This document shows positions 1-7,767 of a stretch of DNA of 36,455 nt, piece after piece; the stretch's first letter is position 1, and each line of letters starts with the position of its first letter. The DNA is taken from assembly GCA_036787835.1 (NCBI GenBank), contig DAIQON010000010.1, forward strand, positions 1-36,455, in the 5' to 3' direction. The DNA is from DAIQON01 sp036787835 (GTDB lineage Bacteria > Patescibacteriota > Saccharimonadia > Saccharimonadales > UBA4665). The notes below the pieces were generated by a model. The model searched no databases. It saw only the letters and a program-made list of their open reading frames with translations, and was not told the DNA's origin. A program made the position numbers and the translations under genes.

Positions 1-1
1 T

Positions 2-190
2 GGGGTGAATGAGGTGTTCGTACCTGTAAATTTTAGTCAAAACCCACTGGCTGGGTATACGTCCCGCGTTGGGAACCCCTTTCTATCTGATTTCATCCTC
101 CTTGCAGAGAAATTAGATCAATTAGGCTTTACCTATTATAAGGGTAAAGTCGTAGTTGTTGAACCAATAGAGGAGCAAAAACATGTTTAG
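2..190 (+). CDS. C-terminal end of an unknown protein (runs in from the left edge)
   Basis: The frame is open to the window edge, so only the last 62 residues are visible; a GTG at 5 is the first start-like codon, but the gene probably begins upstream. The piece is soluble, mixed alpha/beta in character, and ends VEPIEEQKHV. I do not recognise it. Its stop overlaps the ATG of the next gene by 8 bases, and an SD-like GGAG precedes that ATG, so the two are probably translated as a unit. Confidence 0.5.
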   Translation, partial: GVNEVFVPVNFSQNPLAGYTSRVGNPFLSDFILLAEKLDQLGFTYYKGKVVVVEPIEEQKHV

Positions 191-659
191 TCTTAGACGA
201 CACAGTAACTTTGATAATATGTTCTCCTCTAGGCTGTTTGACCAGAATAGTTTCTACCAAGCCTTTATAGATGACCTAAAAAAAGCTAAGAATGAGGTTA
301 TTATTGAAAGCCCATTCATAACAGCTAAGCGTATGGCTATAGTATTACCTTTACTTAGGAAACTGACAAAACGCGGAGTACGGATTGTTGTTAATACTAA
401 GCCATTAGATGAACATGAGTTCGACTACCGAATACAGACCAAACAAGCAATTGATGATCTACAGGAGCTAGGTATACTTGTACTGTTTACTAATGGCCAT
501 CATCGTAAGCTAGCCATCATAGATAAGAGTATTACATGGGAAGGTAGTCTTAACATCTTATCCCAGAATGACAGCTGTGAAGTCATGCGAAGAATGTACT
601 CTGAGCAGTTAGCTAATCAGATGCTTTCATTCCTGCATTTAGAAAAGTTTATAGCTTAA
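183..659 (+). CDS. PLD-like phosphodiesterase/nuclease, single HKD motif
   Basis: This 158-residue protein has one phospholipase D-type catalytic motif, H107-x-K109-x4-D114, followed by WEGSLN at 119-124, which matches the usual 'GS(x)N' step after the HKD. An earlier strand, EVIIESPFIT at 38-47, fits the start of a PLDc fold. Small single-HKD proteins of this type act as dimers on phosphodiester bonds and often serve as DNA nucleases (Nuc-like) or as nuclease modules beside helicases. The length fits a minimal single-domain member. There is no signal peptide, so it is probably cytoplasmic. The gene overlaps its upstream neighbour by 8 bases and has an SD-like GGAG before the ATG. The substrate cannot be read from the sequence. 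Confidence 0.8.
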   Translation: MFSLRRHSNFDNMFSSRLFDQNSFYQAFIDDLKKAKNEVIIESPFITAKRMAIVLPLLRKLTKRGVRIVVNTKPLDEHEFDYRIQTKQAIDDLQELGILVLFTNGHHRKLAIIDKSITWEGSLNILSQNDSCEVMRRMYSEQLANQMLSFLHLEKFIA

Positions 660-678
660 TGTAATATAGGGGTAGTTT

Positions 679-876
679 ATGAGTGAACCAGAATACGAAA
701 CAACTAAAGAAGACGTCTTGGCTATGCTACGGTGGCTACGGATTAATCTTCCAGAGCACGCAACGCCTGAAAAAGCGGCCTTTTTGCTGGAACAAAATAA
801 AATACACTACGAAAAACTTCAGGAGTTACATCCAGAAGTAATTGAGAAAATTCTTAAAGGCTTCGAGAAACATTAG
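679..876 (+). CDS. small hypothetical protein
   Basis: This encodes 65 residues, charged and largely helical by composition (MLRWLRINLPEHATPEKAAF in the middle). An SD-like GGGG lies about 10 bases before the ATG, and the gene sits 19 bases after the PLD gene in the same direction. Its stop codon abuts the stop of the convergent XRE gene with no spacer. No family is recognised. The context suggests a small accessory protein in the same transcript as the PLD gene. Confidence 0.55.
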   Translation: MSEPEYETTKEDVLAMLRWLRINLPEHATPEKAAFLLEQNKIHYEKLQELHPEVIEKILKGFEKH

Positions 877-1089
877 TTAAAACGGGAATACATCCGAAGA
901 CTTAACCCCAAGGGCTTTAATAATCTTTTCGATAGTTGCGATTAAAGGCTTTAAATCTCCACGCTCAACTTTGGCATAGTAGTTACTGTTGATACCAGCT
1001 TTTTCTGCTAGTTCAACTTGAGTCAGGCCTTTTTCTAGTCGGATCTGCTTGATTTTAGATGCTATCTGCTTAGTGGTTTTATCTGTCAC
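877..1089 (-). CDS. XRE/Cro-family helix-turn-helix regulator
   Basis: The 70-residue protein is a single lambda-repressor-like HTH domain. The helix pair LTQVELAEKAGINSNYYAKV (about 22-41) carries the usual 'TQ..LA..AG......', and ERG and the PLIATIEKIIKALGV segment complete the five-helix domain. Such proteins bind DNA as dimers and usually repress their own and neighbouring promoters. The start is GTG at 1089, a few bases after a TATACT box, so it looks leaderless. It is divergent from the sce7726-type gene at 1170, and the shared 80-bp intergenic region holds a dyad, so it probably controls that gene. Confidence 0.9.
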   Translation of the reverse strand: MTDKTTKQIASKIKQIRLEKGLTQVELAEKAGINSNYYAKVERGDLKPLIATIEKIIKALGVKSSDVFPF

Positions 1090-1145
1090 TATGGCTATTA
1101 GTATAATCTAAAACGTAAACGATGTGCTAATATAAGTTGTATGAG

Positions 1146-1166
1146 GGATAACCAAAACCATTATCC
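1146..1166. promoter_or_regulatory. inverted repeat just before the sce7726-type gene
   Basis: GGATAA (1146-1151) and TTATCC (1161-1166) form a perfect 6-bp dyad with a 9-base centre, ending 3 bases before the ATG at 1170. It could be an operator for the divergent XRE protein or an RNA hairpin that affects translation start. The sequence does not decide between these. Confidence 0.4.
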
Positions 1167-1169
1167 AAA

Positions 1170-1796
1170 ATGAAAAATAAAAAGCTAAAAACAGATATAT
1201 CAACTAATGACCAACTCATACGAACCGTTCTTAAAAGTAGCCTTGAAAAGCAACACCTAAATGACCACCCAGTAAGAATAATAGAAGAGTTGGGTGTTAA
1301 GCATGGTTCTTGTAGAGTTGATATAGCAGTTATTAACGGTGTGATGCACGGCTATGAGATAAAAAGTGACTTGGACACCCTGCAAAGATTACATGAACAG
1401 ATAGCCGCTTATAACTCAGTATTTAATCAGATGACACTTGTAGTCGGCGTAAAACACGTCTACGAAGCAATGGATATGATCCCGGATTGGTGGGGTATAA
1501 CGATAGCTAAGATAAATACTAATGAGGTAGTGACTCTGAGTTGCATACGTAAGCCTGAGAATAATGACCAACAAGATAGTATATCTATAGCACAGCTACT
1601 CTGGAGAGATGAGGCATTAAAAATATTAGAAGAGACTAATTCAATCAAGGGTGTAAGCACAAAACCACGTAGAATAATTTACGAAAGATTAGCTTCTATA
1701 CTTACTCCTGAACTTCTTCAAGAAAAAGTCCGAGAAAGACTATGTTTTAGGACTAATTGGCGAGTTGACCAACAACTACCGATAAGTGGTGGTTGA
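1170..1796 (+). CDS. sce7726-family protein, PD-(D/E)XK-like
   Basis: This 208-residue protein matches the sce7726 family pattern as I know it: RVDIAVING (49-57), HGYEIKSDLDTLQRL (60-74), then IPDWWGI (104-110) and QLLWRDEAL near 143-151. D51, E63 and K65 line up as a D...ExK set, which suggests a restriction-endonuclease-like fold; that catalytic reading is inference. The function of sce7726 proteins is unknown, but they are usually found beside a partner called sce7725. Here the convergent neighbour is a Beta-family protein, and the two 3' ends overlap by 44 bases. A dyad before the start and the divergent XRE gene point to repression. A toxin or defence role is likely but unproven. Confidence 0.8.
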   Translation: MKNKKLKTDISTNDQLIRTVLKSSLEKQHLNDHPVRIIEELGVKHGSCRVDIAVINGVMHGYEIKSDLDTLQRLHEQIAAYNSVFNQMTLVVGVKHVYEAMDMIPDWWGITIAKINTNEVVTLSCIRKPENNDQQDSISIAQLLWRDEALKILEETNSIKGVSTKPRRIIYERLASILTPELLQEKVRERLCFRTNWRVDQQLPISGG

Positions 1797-2853
1797 TAGA
1801 GGCTCTAATCCAAGTCTCAGTATTTCCCGTTCCCTTAATCTTCTCTGGATCTTTAATATAGTCATCAAAATGCTGACCTTTCTCTTCTATGTACTTATCG
1901 CCAGTGCTAAAATCTTCACCGAAAAACCTGGTGTCGTCTTTAAGTACCTTTGCACTAGCCAGGTATTGCCCAAACTTTTGCTTTTCACCTTTCATGACGA
2001 GCCAACCGTCATTTAAGGTGTACTTAATACTTGCGGTTGGGTGATAAAACTGAAGTGCTTCGTTATATATTGGATGACGCATTGTGTAGTCAGAATACGT
2101 TGGTACCCGCACTATTCCTTGCTTGCCATCAAGACTATGCCAATTATTCCAATCAAGACGAGGTAATATATTTTCCTCATCTTTTTTGCAACCCGAAAGA
2201 TCTTCGGGAAAAGCACCACAAGAAATTATAAAACCACCCCAATTATTTAAAGCTGCAATCTTTTGACTTTGTTTGAAGTAGTATTCATAACCAGTTTCTT
2301 CACACTCTTCCTTAAGATCTATAAGGAGGGTGATGCCGCTGCTTTGTAGTTTGTGATCTTGTAAAAATTCATCAAGCTTTGTGTTAAGGTCGTCAATATT
2401 CTTAAGTTGGGTGGGGGAAATTCGTAAACAAATACCGGTTAAATGTTTTGTATTTAATGAGGCCACAGCACTCTTAATACTATCTTCATCGCTAAGATTA
2501 ATAACAGGGACTAGGCTCAAACCTAAGACGATACCTTGTTCGATAATTGTATTTACGCTCGTAGATTTTAGCTCTGGAGTATAAAGCAGACTAAAATCAA
2601 TAAGAATAGGTCTCTTCCCCCATGAGGCTAATACTTCGTCTGCGATTTCCTTAGATCTTTTATCTTGAAATATCGAGATTGATTCTTCGTACAGTTCGTT
2701 GGGATTTTTGTGATCAATAACTTTAGGTTTCGGCATTACAAGTTCTATTAAAGGCATTATGCGCTTCTTTTGCACATCAGATAAGTCTTTCAGGGCACCT
2801 TGTTCGGCACGTTTCCATTTCAATATTGGTACGTAGTTTATATTATCTAACAT
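1753..2853 (-). CDS. Beta-family protein (phage T4 beta-like)
   Basis: This 366-residue protein opens with YVPILKWKRAEQGAL (7-21) and IMPLIEL (32-38), the hallmark start of the Beta protein family named after a T4 protein. The middle has alternating hydrophobic strands and helices that suggest a barrel-like fold. The function is unknown in the family, although members are common in toxin and phage-defence neighbourhoods. The ATG lies one base after the stop of the HigA/ImmA gene, so it is the third gene of the higB operon. Its 3' end overlaps the convergent sce7726-type gene by 44 bases. In other genomes sce7726 pairs with sce7725; this protein may fill that partner role here. Confidence 0.8.
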   Translation of the reverse strand: MLDNINYVPILKWKRAEQGALKDLSDVQKKRIMPLIELVMPKPKVIDHKNPNELYEESISIFQDKRSKEIADEVLASWGKRPILIDFSLLYTPELKSTSVNTIIEQGIVLGLSLVPVINLSDEDSIKSAVASLNTKHLTGICLRISPTQLKNIDDLNTKLDEFLQDHKLQSSGITLLIDLKEECEETGYEYYFKQSQKIAALNNWGGFIISCGAFPEDLSGCKKDEENILPRLDWNNWHSLDGKQGIVRVPTYSDYTMRHPIYNEALQFYHPTASIKYTLNDGWLVMKGEKQKFGQYLASAKVLKDDTRFFGEDFSTGDKYIEEKGQHFDDYIKDPEKIKGTGNTETWIRASINHHLSVVVGQLAN

Positions 2854-2854
2854 A

Positions 2855-4054
2855 TTATTCCCATTCCTTGCCCGGGAAGTACTTGCGAACCTTTTCTTGT
2901 CCGACTACTTTGTTTAGATATGACCAGTTACCGCTTTCATATCTGACTTTACCAGCAATTATCGCAACATTCACACCTATATCACGAGCTAAGCTAGTAG
3001 CTGCCATTGGCGAAGGCACAAGACGTGCTGGGCTAACTTCCCACTTGTCTGTGGGTACTAAAGCTTCGCTGGCAAGATTGTCAGCCTCTTTTTCTTTCGT
3101 ATCAACATCCCGTATATCACTAAGGTCATCGTAGAATAGCCCATCGCTGCCATTGTCGTAATGTAAAGATATGTGTGCTAACTCATGCATAAGCGTGAAC
3201 CAAAAATTATCTAGTCGATCTTGCCTTAAAGTAAGTCCGATTATTGGTACTTTTGCATCAGTTAAAATAGCTGCACCATCTAAACGAGTTTTAGGAAAAC
3301 TAGGCTCAATTACCAGAACAATACCTTTTTGACTTAAAAGTTTCTGAGCTAATAATGGCCCCTTTTCATCAGTACTTAGTTTTGCAATCTCCTGCATAAA
3401 TTCAAGCGTAACGGTATTGGGTTTATAGCTCGAGGGTTTCGCTTTCTTTGCCTCTTTAAGTAAGTAAGCAGACCAAGCGGCAAGAGCATAACGATCAGTT
3501 GTAGAATCTAAGCGATACTTTGACTGACGCAGTAATGCAGGAGCTTGAATCGGACTACTCGTGAAAAATTCCTTAAGCAGCTCGTAGCCACTTTTCGTTT
3601 CAAGTGTTTCTCCATCAAAGTAACCACGTTTTGACATCAGTTTTAGCAGCCTGTTATCCCAACTTTGAAATATTGCATCCTCGTCTTGCTCTGGTTTCTT
3701 TATAAGAACCTTTGCTGGGATACCAAGACCTTGCTCTAAGGCTCTTATCATATCGACCGTAAGAGGCCGTTTTCCGGAAAGCACTTCCGATACCCTACTT
3801 CTACTACCAATATAAGGTATAAGATCCGAAGATCTTAGGCCTGCTTGTTCCATTCTGAACTTTATAGCCTCTATGGGGCTTGGAAGGTCTTGTGGGAACA
3901 TATTAGCTTCGTAGGTTTCAATTAAAGTGGACAGTATACTAAGCTGATCTCCCTCTTCAGATTCGGGATTTGGATCTTTAGACACCAATTCGCCAAGTAA
4001 AACTAAAGCATCCTCGTAATCTTGATCCGTTCTTATAGGTTTAATTTTATTCAT
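2855..4054 (-). CDS. HigA-type antitoxin fused to ImmA/IrrE metallopeptidase
   Basis: The 399-residue protein has two parts. Residues about 55-120 form a HigA-like HTH (SDLIPYIGSRSRVSEVLSGK, then LEQGLGIPAKVLI). Residues about 230-345 are an ImmA/IrrE-type zinc peptidase with HELAH at 290-294 and a downstream EKEADNLASEALVP segment that can supply the third ligand. HigA antitoxins neutralise HigB and repress the operon; ImmA/IrrE peptidases cleave regulators, often after a stress or phage signal. The fusion suggests an antitoxin that senses or is processed in response to stress (inference). It follows higB by 10 bases and is one base before the Beta gene, so the three genes are co-transcribed. 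Confidence 0.9.
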   Translation of the reverse strand: MNKIKPIRTDQDYEDALVLLGELVSKDPNPESEEGDQLSILSTLIETYEANMFPQDLPSPIEAIKFRMEQAGLRSSDLIPYIGSRSRVSEVLSGKRPLTVDMIRALEQGLGIPAKVLIKKPEQDEDAIFQSWDNRLLKLMSKRGYFDGETLETKSGYELLKEFFTSSPIQAPALLRQSKYRLDSTTDRYALAAWSAYLLKEAKKAKPSSYKPNTVTLEFMQEIAKLSTDEKGPLLAQKLLSQKGIVLVIEPSFPKTRLDGAAILTDAKVPIIGLTLRQDRLDNFWFTLMHELAHISLHYDNGSDGLFYDDLSDIRDVDTKEKEADNLASEALVPTDKWEVSPARLVPSPMAATSLARDIGVNVAIIAGKVRYESGNWSYLNKVVGQEKVRKYFPGKEWE

Positions 4055-4064
4055 AATGTTATCC

Positions 4065-4352
4065 TTACTCTATCTTCCACTTATCGTATTCCTTGTGAGT
4101 CCCAATTTTCCTCACCAGAACAATTCCATTTTGGTAACTTATCGTCACCCATAACCGATACTTGTTTCGACAAAAATCGAAAATTACGTTACGGTTCTTC
4201 AAAATACTGGCCTTAGGGTATCGTTGCTTCAGTTCATTAGGTGTTTTCCACTTAGCAACATCCACTTCAGCCTCCCAAGAGTTTATTTGACCCTTAGCAT
4301 CTTGGTGGGAATCCTTAAAGTCATGAAGAGCTTTTTTATTATTTAGTTTCAT
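4065..4352 (-). CDS. higB: HigB-family mRNA interferase toxin
   Basis: The 95 residues fit the HigB toxin family from end to end: KKALHDF (5-11), HQDAKGQINSWEAEVDVAKW in the middle, NRNVIFDFCRNKYRLWVTI, and the closing IGTHKEYDKW. HigB toxins fold like RelE and cut mRNA on the ribosome until bound by HigA. It is the first gene of a three-gene operon with a consensus promoter at 4395-4423 and a palindrome over the likely transcription start. An AGGAG directly touches the ATG, an unusually short spacing that may keep toxin output low relative to antitoxin. The length is normal for the family and no key segment appears missing. Confidence 0.9.
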   Translation of the reverse strand: MKLNNKKALHDFKDSHQDAKGQINSWEAEVDVAKWKTPNELKQRYPKASILKNRNVIFDFCRNKYRLWVTISYQNGIVLVRKIGTHKEYDKWKIE

Positions 4353-4380
4353 CTCCTAGCTCACTATGCTTTATTTAATG

Positions 4381-4395
4381 TTCCCATATTGGGAA
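4381..4395. promoter_or_regulatory. palindromic operator of the higBA operon
   Basis: TTCCCATATTGGGAA is a perfect dyad with 6-bp arms around a 3-base centre. It starts 28 bases upstream of the higB ATG and touches the -10 box of the minus-strand promoter, so a bound protein would cover the transcription start. HigA-type autorepression is the obvious reading. Confidence 0.65.
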
Positions 4396-4423
4396 TAATA
4401 AACCTTGTATAGAACAAAGTCAA
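4395..4423 (-). promoter_or_regulatory. promoter of the higB-higA/ImmA-Beta operon
   Basis: On the minus strand there is TTGACT (4423-4418), a 17-base spacer, and TATTAT (4400-4395), a near-consensus sigma-70 type pair pointing into higB. The operator palindrome begins at the -10 box. Confidence 0.65.
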
Positions 4424-4444
4424 ATTAGTATTACAACACTAACC

Positions 4445-4473
4445 TTGACAATAATATCAAAAAGTAGTATCAT
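4445..4473 (+). promoter_or_regulatory. promoter of the DGR target gene
   Basis: TTGACA (4445-4450), a 17-base spacer and TATCAT (4468-4473) form a near-consensus promoter 50 bases before the ATG at 4523. A weak SD-like AAAGGA lies at 4502-4507. The promoter is back to back with that of higB; the two -35 boxes are about 20 bases apart. Confidence 0.6.
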
Positions 4474-4522
4474 ACTATAGAATTTAAGCAATTATGCTAG
4501 TAAAGGATGTGGTTTATAACAG

Positions 4523-5575
4523 ATGGCAGAACAATTTCAATCTCATGAAGATGTACTAAACGTAGCCTGGGACGCAGCGCAAGCAGCAAATCGAGCCCAT
4601 GATGAGTACCTAGATGCAAACAATGCTTTAAATGCAGCAATTACAGTATTTGAGCTAGATCTTCCTGGAGTTCAAATAAAAGATGAAGCATTCTCTACTC
4701 TAGGGTCAAGAGTTAGAAGTACTCTTGCTGATAAAGACATATTATCCTCTATGGCTGCCGTAGTAATATCTGACGAAGTAAACCCATTCGGACCACAATC
4801 TACAGAAGCTGATTCAAACCTTGATGAAATTGATCGTCCTGCATTAGAGACCGACAAGGCTCGAGAATCTATCTTTGATCAATTACTATCCTCGCATGAT
4901 GTATATGCAGTAATTGGAGATCATGTAAATGGTGGTCGTAAAAAGGGTGAGAAGGTTCCTGTTGTAGCGCTAGAAACTGCGGGTGCAGCACTATCTGCTT
5001 TTCTTACTAACGAGAAACTTGCATATGTCGCACAGACAATGGAAGCAGACCCAGAACTTAGATATACTCTGGTAGCAACACCTAATGTACCAGTACCAGC
5101 GAAAAAGGTTGTTGAACTGGCTAAAGATTTTGGCACAGACCAGCCATATGAAACTGCTGTATGGCAGGATATTTATGATAAATATACCCCAGAGGAACTT
5201 TCTGGTTTTGATCCTAAGAAAGATAGCCCAATAAAATTCGCTCTTGTTTCTAATAAATTCCTACCAGAACTAAGTGGGACAGTAGAAGAGCAACGAGCCA
5301 CTCTTGCTAGATTGCAAAGTGAAGATACATCTACCCTTAGAGTTCCTAGTGTTGTAGAAGGTATCGCACATGCCATGGTCTTACGTGGCCAAGGCGATAG
5401 TCTTGACTCGGGTGAAGTATTTAACCGTACATACGTTAGGAACTTCGATCTTCCTGAGAAGAAAATCGGCGGTTACCTCTGCGTGCCTGGCTTCTCTGTT
5501 AACGATGATGGCAAGCCTAACTTGGGCAGCTCGCGTGTCCAGGTTGGCGACCGCGGTCGTGTCGCGGTGGGGTAG
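4523..5575 (+). CDS. DGR variable (target) protein with C-terminal diversified domain
   Basis: This 350-residue protein is the target of the neighbouring retroelement. Its last 35 residues (from about 316) are encoded by the variable region and read YLCVPGFSVNDDGKPNLG, then SSRVQVGDRGRVAVG. Placement of the VR at the extreme C terminus and the RxAV ending match the C-type-lectin-like fold used by most DGR targets. Residues 1-60 are helical and Ala-rich. There is no signal peptide, lipobox or membrane segment, so where it is displayed is unclear. The rest of the protein matches nothing I recognise. It has its own promoter and precedes TR, avd and RT. What it binds is unknown; diversified ligand binding is the family role. 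Confidence 0.85.
   Translation: MAEQFQSHEDVLNVAWDAAQAANRAHDEYLDANNALNAAITVFELDLPGVQIKDEAFSTLGSRVRSTLADKDILSSMAAVVISDEVNPFGPQSTEADSNLDEIDRPALETDKARESIFDQLLSSHDVYAVIGDHVNGGRKKGEKVPVVALETAGAALSAFLTNEKLAYVAQTMEADPELRYTLVATPNVPVPAKKVVELAKDFGTDQPYETAVWQDIYDKYTPEELSGFDPKKDSPIKFALVSNKFLPELSGTVEEQRATLARLQSEDTSTLRVPSVVEGIAHAMVLRGQGDSLDSGEVFNRTYVRNFDLPEKKIGGYLCVPGFSVNDDGKPNLGSSRVQVGDRGRVAVG
5470..5573 (+). repeat. DGR variable region (VR)
   Basis: This 104-nt stretch aligns without gaps to the template repeat at 5861-5964 (offset 391). Sixteen of the 28 template adenines are replaced here (11 G, 3 C, 2 T), while only one of 76 non-adenine positions differs (T5954 to C5563, silent). Twelve codons change, mostly AAY or TAY. 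The final 19 bases are nearly identical to the TR and probably include the initiation-of-mutagenic-homing site. Confidence 0.95.
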
Positions 5576-5860
5576 AAACTTTACCTTTGCTTCTTAATTT
5601 ATCTTCTTTTTCTTTGATATAATTACTACCAAGAGGTAGGAAATCCAAAGTATTGAAACCATCGGTGCCTCAAGGATTGACTGTAAACATATTCTCTGTC
5701 TATCTTTTGGCATAGATCCTAGGGAGTTTGCACAACCAGAACTAATTTAAACCCCACGAATTGCTACTGTGGATTTCGCTCGTTGCGGAATGAAATAAAT
5801 GAAACTTTCTTATGCGTGAGATTGTGGATTGAACCCGGTAGATTTCAGAATTTCCCTCGA

Positions 5861-5964
5861 CGGTAACCTCTACGTGCCTAACTTCTATGTTAACGATGAT
5901 GGCAAGCCTAACTTGGACAACTCGAATGTCCAGAATGACAACAACGGTCGTGTTGCGGTGAGGT
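5861..5964 (+). ncRNA. DGR template repeat (TR) in a non-coding region
   Basis: The template for mutagenic retrohoming is rich in AAC, AAT and TAC codons in the register of the target gene and would encode NLYVPNFYVNDDGKPNLD in its first part. It lies between the target gene and avd on the coding strand of the target. The RNA made here is the substrate of the RT. The 285 bases between the target stop and the TR (5576-5860) contain no gene that I can support; they probably belong to the TR transcript, whose flanks are needed for priming in known DGRs. The TR ends 12 bases before the avd stop. Confidence 0.93.
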
Positions 5965-5976
5965 TTAGATAAGCGA

Positions 5977-6286
5977 CTAAGGCGTACTTTTACGCCAGCC
6001 CCCGATTTGTCGGCGGGCTTCTGTTAGTTTGGCTTGGATTTTAAGTATGTTAGTCTCATTGGTTAACTTAAGCTCTAGTATGGCTCTAAGTTTCAGAGCT
6101 GTTAGTTCACTGGCTGCATCAGCATTTATAAGATAGGTGGCTTTCATGGGCTTAGGCGCATGCTTAGCTATTATCAATTGCTCTAAAACATTACTACAGC
6201 TAGCTACGACTGGTTCACCCAATGTGTATCTGTATTTTTTGTCTATCGTAGTGGTTAGTGATACCAATTTCTTGTATATTTCATAG

Positions 6287-6315
<29 letters not shown>
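5977..6315 (-). CDS. avd: DGR accessory variability determinant, four-helix bundle
   Basis: The 112-residue product carries the Avd signature: YEIYKKL near the start, KKYRYTLGEPVV (about 26-37), LEQLIIA, LRAILELKLTN and the ending EARRQIGGWRKS. Avd forms a basic pentamer that binds the RT and template RNA and is needed for retrohoming. The start at 6315 (MEELSV) is chosen because the family begins just before YEIYKKL; the open frame continues to 6453 but that extension lies over the RT gene. Unlike most DGRs, avd is opposite to the RT and its 5' end overlaps the RT start by 29 bases, so the two are transcribed from overlapping heads. The 3' end lies next to the TR. Confidence 0.9.
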
Positions 6316-7284
<969 letters not shown>

Positions 7285-7417
7285 GTGTAGTGAAATAGTC
7301 AACTCTATTTACGGTGTAAAAGTAAAAACGATTAAACTTATGTTATAAAATATACTTGCGTACAATTACATACTATGTAATAACTTCGCTTGTAAATGTG
7401 TAAGAGGAGGTTCAGGT

Positions 7418-7759
7418 ATGAAAAGCAAAGTTCAAACCAAACTAGTAGCACTATTCGTTACCGTCGGATTTCCTTTTATTGCTTCTCAACAAGCCTTTGC
7501 AGCTACAGCAGATGTGTCTAGCGTGGATAGTTTTATTAAATCACTCATTCAAGTCTTAGCTGGACTTGCCGGTCTCGTAGCGACCGGCTTTTTTGTTATG
7601 GGGGGATTTTCCTACATAACAAGCTCTGGTAATCCAGAACACCTAGACAAAGCTAAACGTACGATCATGTACTCTGGGTTGGGGTTGGCAATTACCATTG
7701 CTGCATTTGTGTTAAGTAACATCGTGACCACCTTAGCATCTAACGCCTTCGGGAGTTAA
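7418..7759 (+). CDS. VirB2-like T4SS pilin subunit
   Basis: This 113-residue protein has an N-terminal signal peptide ending near AFA-ATA (about 28-31) and two hydrophobic helices joined by a short polar loop containing NPEHLDKAKR. That is the layout of VirB2/TrbC-type pilins and of the T4SS pilin family of CPR bacteria. It probably forms the extracellular pilus or the membrane pool of pilin. A strong SD (AGGAGG) precedes the ATG, as expected for an abundant product at the head of the operon. The 133 bases upstream, after the RT gene, contain AT-rich promoter-like sequence but no clear -35/-10 pair. The loop is strikingly like the N terminus of the next protein. Confidence 0.85.
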   Translation: MKSKVQTKLVALFVTVGFPFIASQQAFAATADVSSVDSFIKSLIQVLAGLAGLVATGFFVMGGFSYITSSGNPEHLDKAKRTIMYSGLGLAITIAAFVLSNIVTTLASNAFGS

Positions 7760-7767
7760 CCACTCCC
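7751..7767 (+). promoter_or_regulatory. hairpin between pilin stop and next start
   Basis: GGGAGT (7751-7756) and ACTCCC (7762-7767) form a perfect 6-bp stem with a TAACC loop. The pilin stop codon is inside it, and the next ATG begins at the following base. It may limit translation of the second gene relative to the pilin or protect the 3' end of a processed pilin message. Confidence 0.45.

Noticed and set aside
5861..5964. TR region as a decayed duplicate of the target gene 3' end
   Set aside because: The differences are almost all at template adenines, which decay would not produce.
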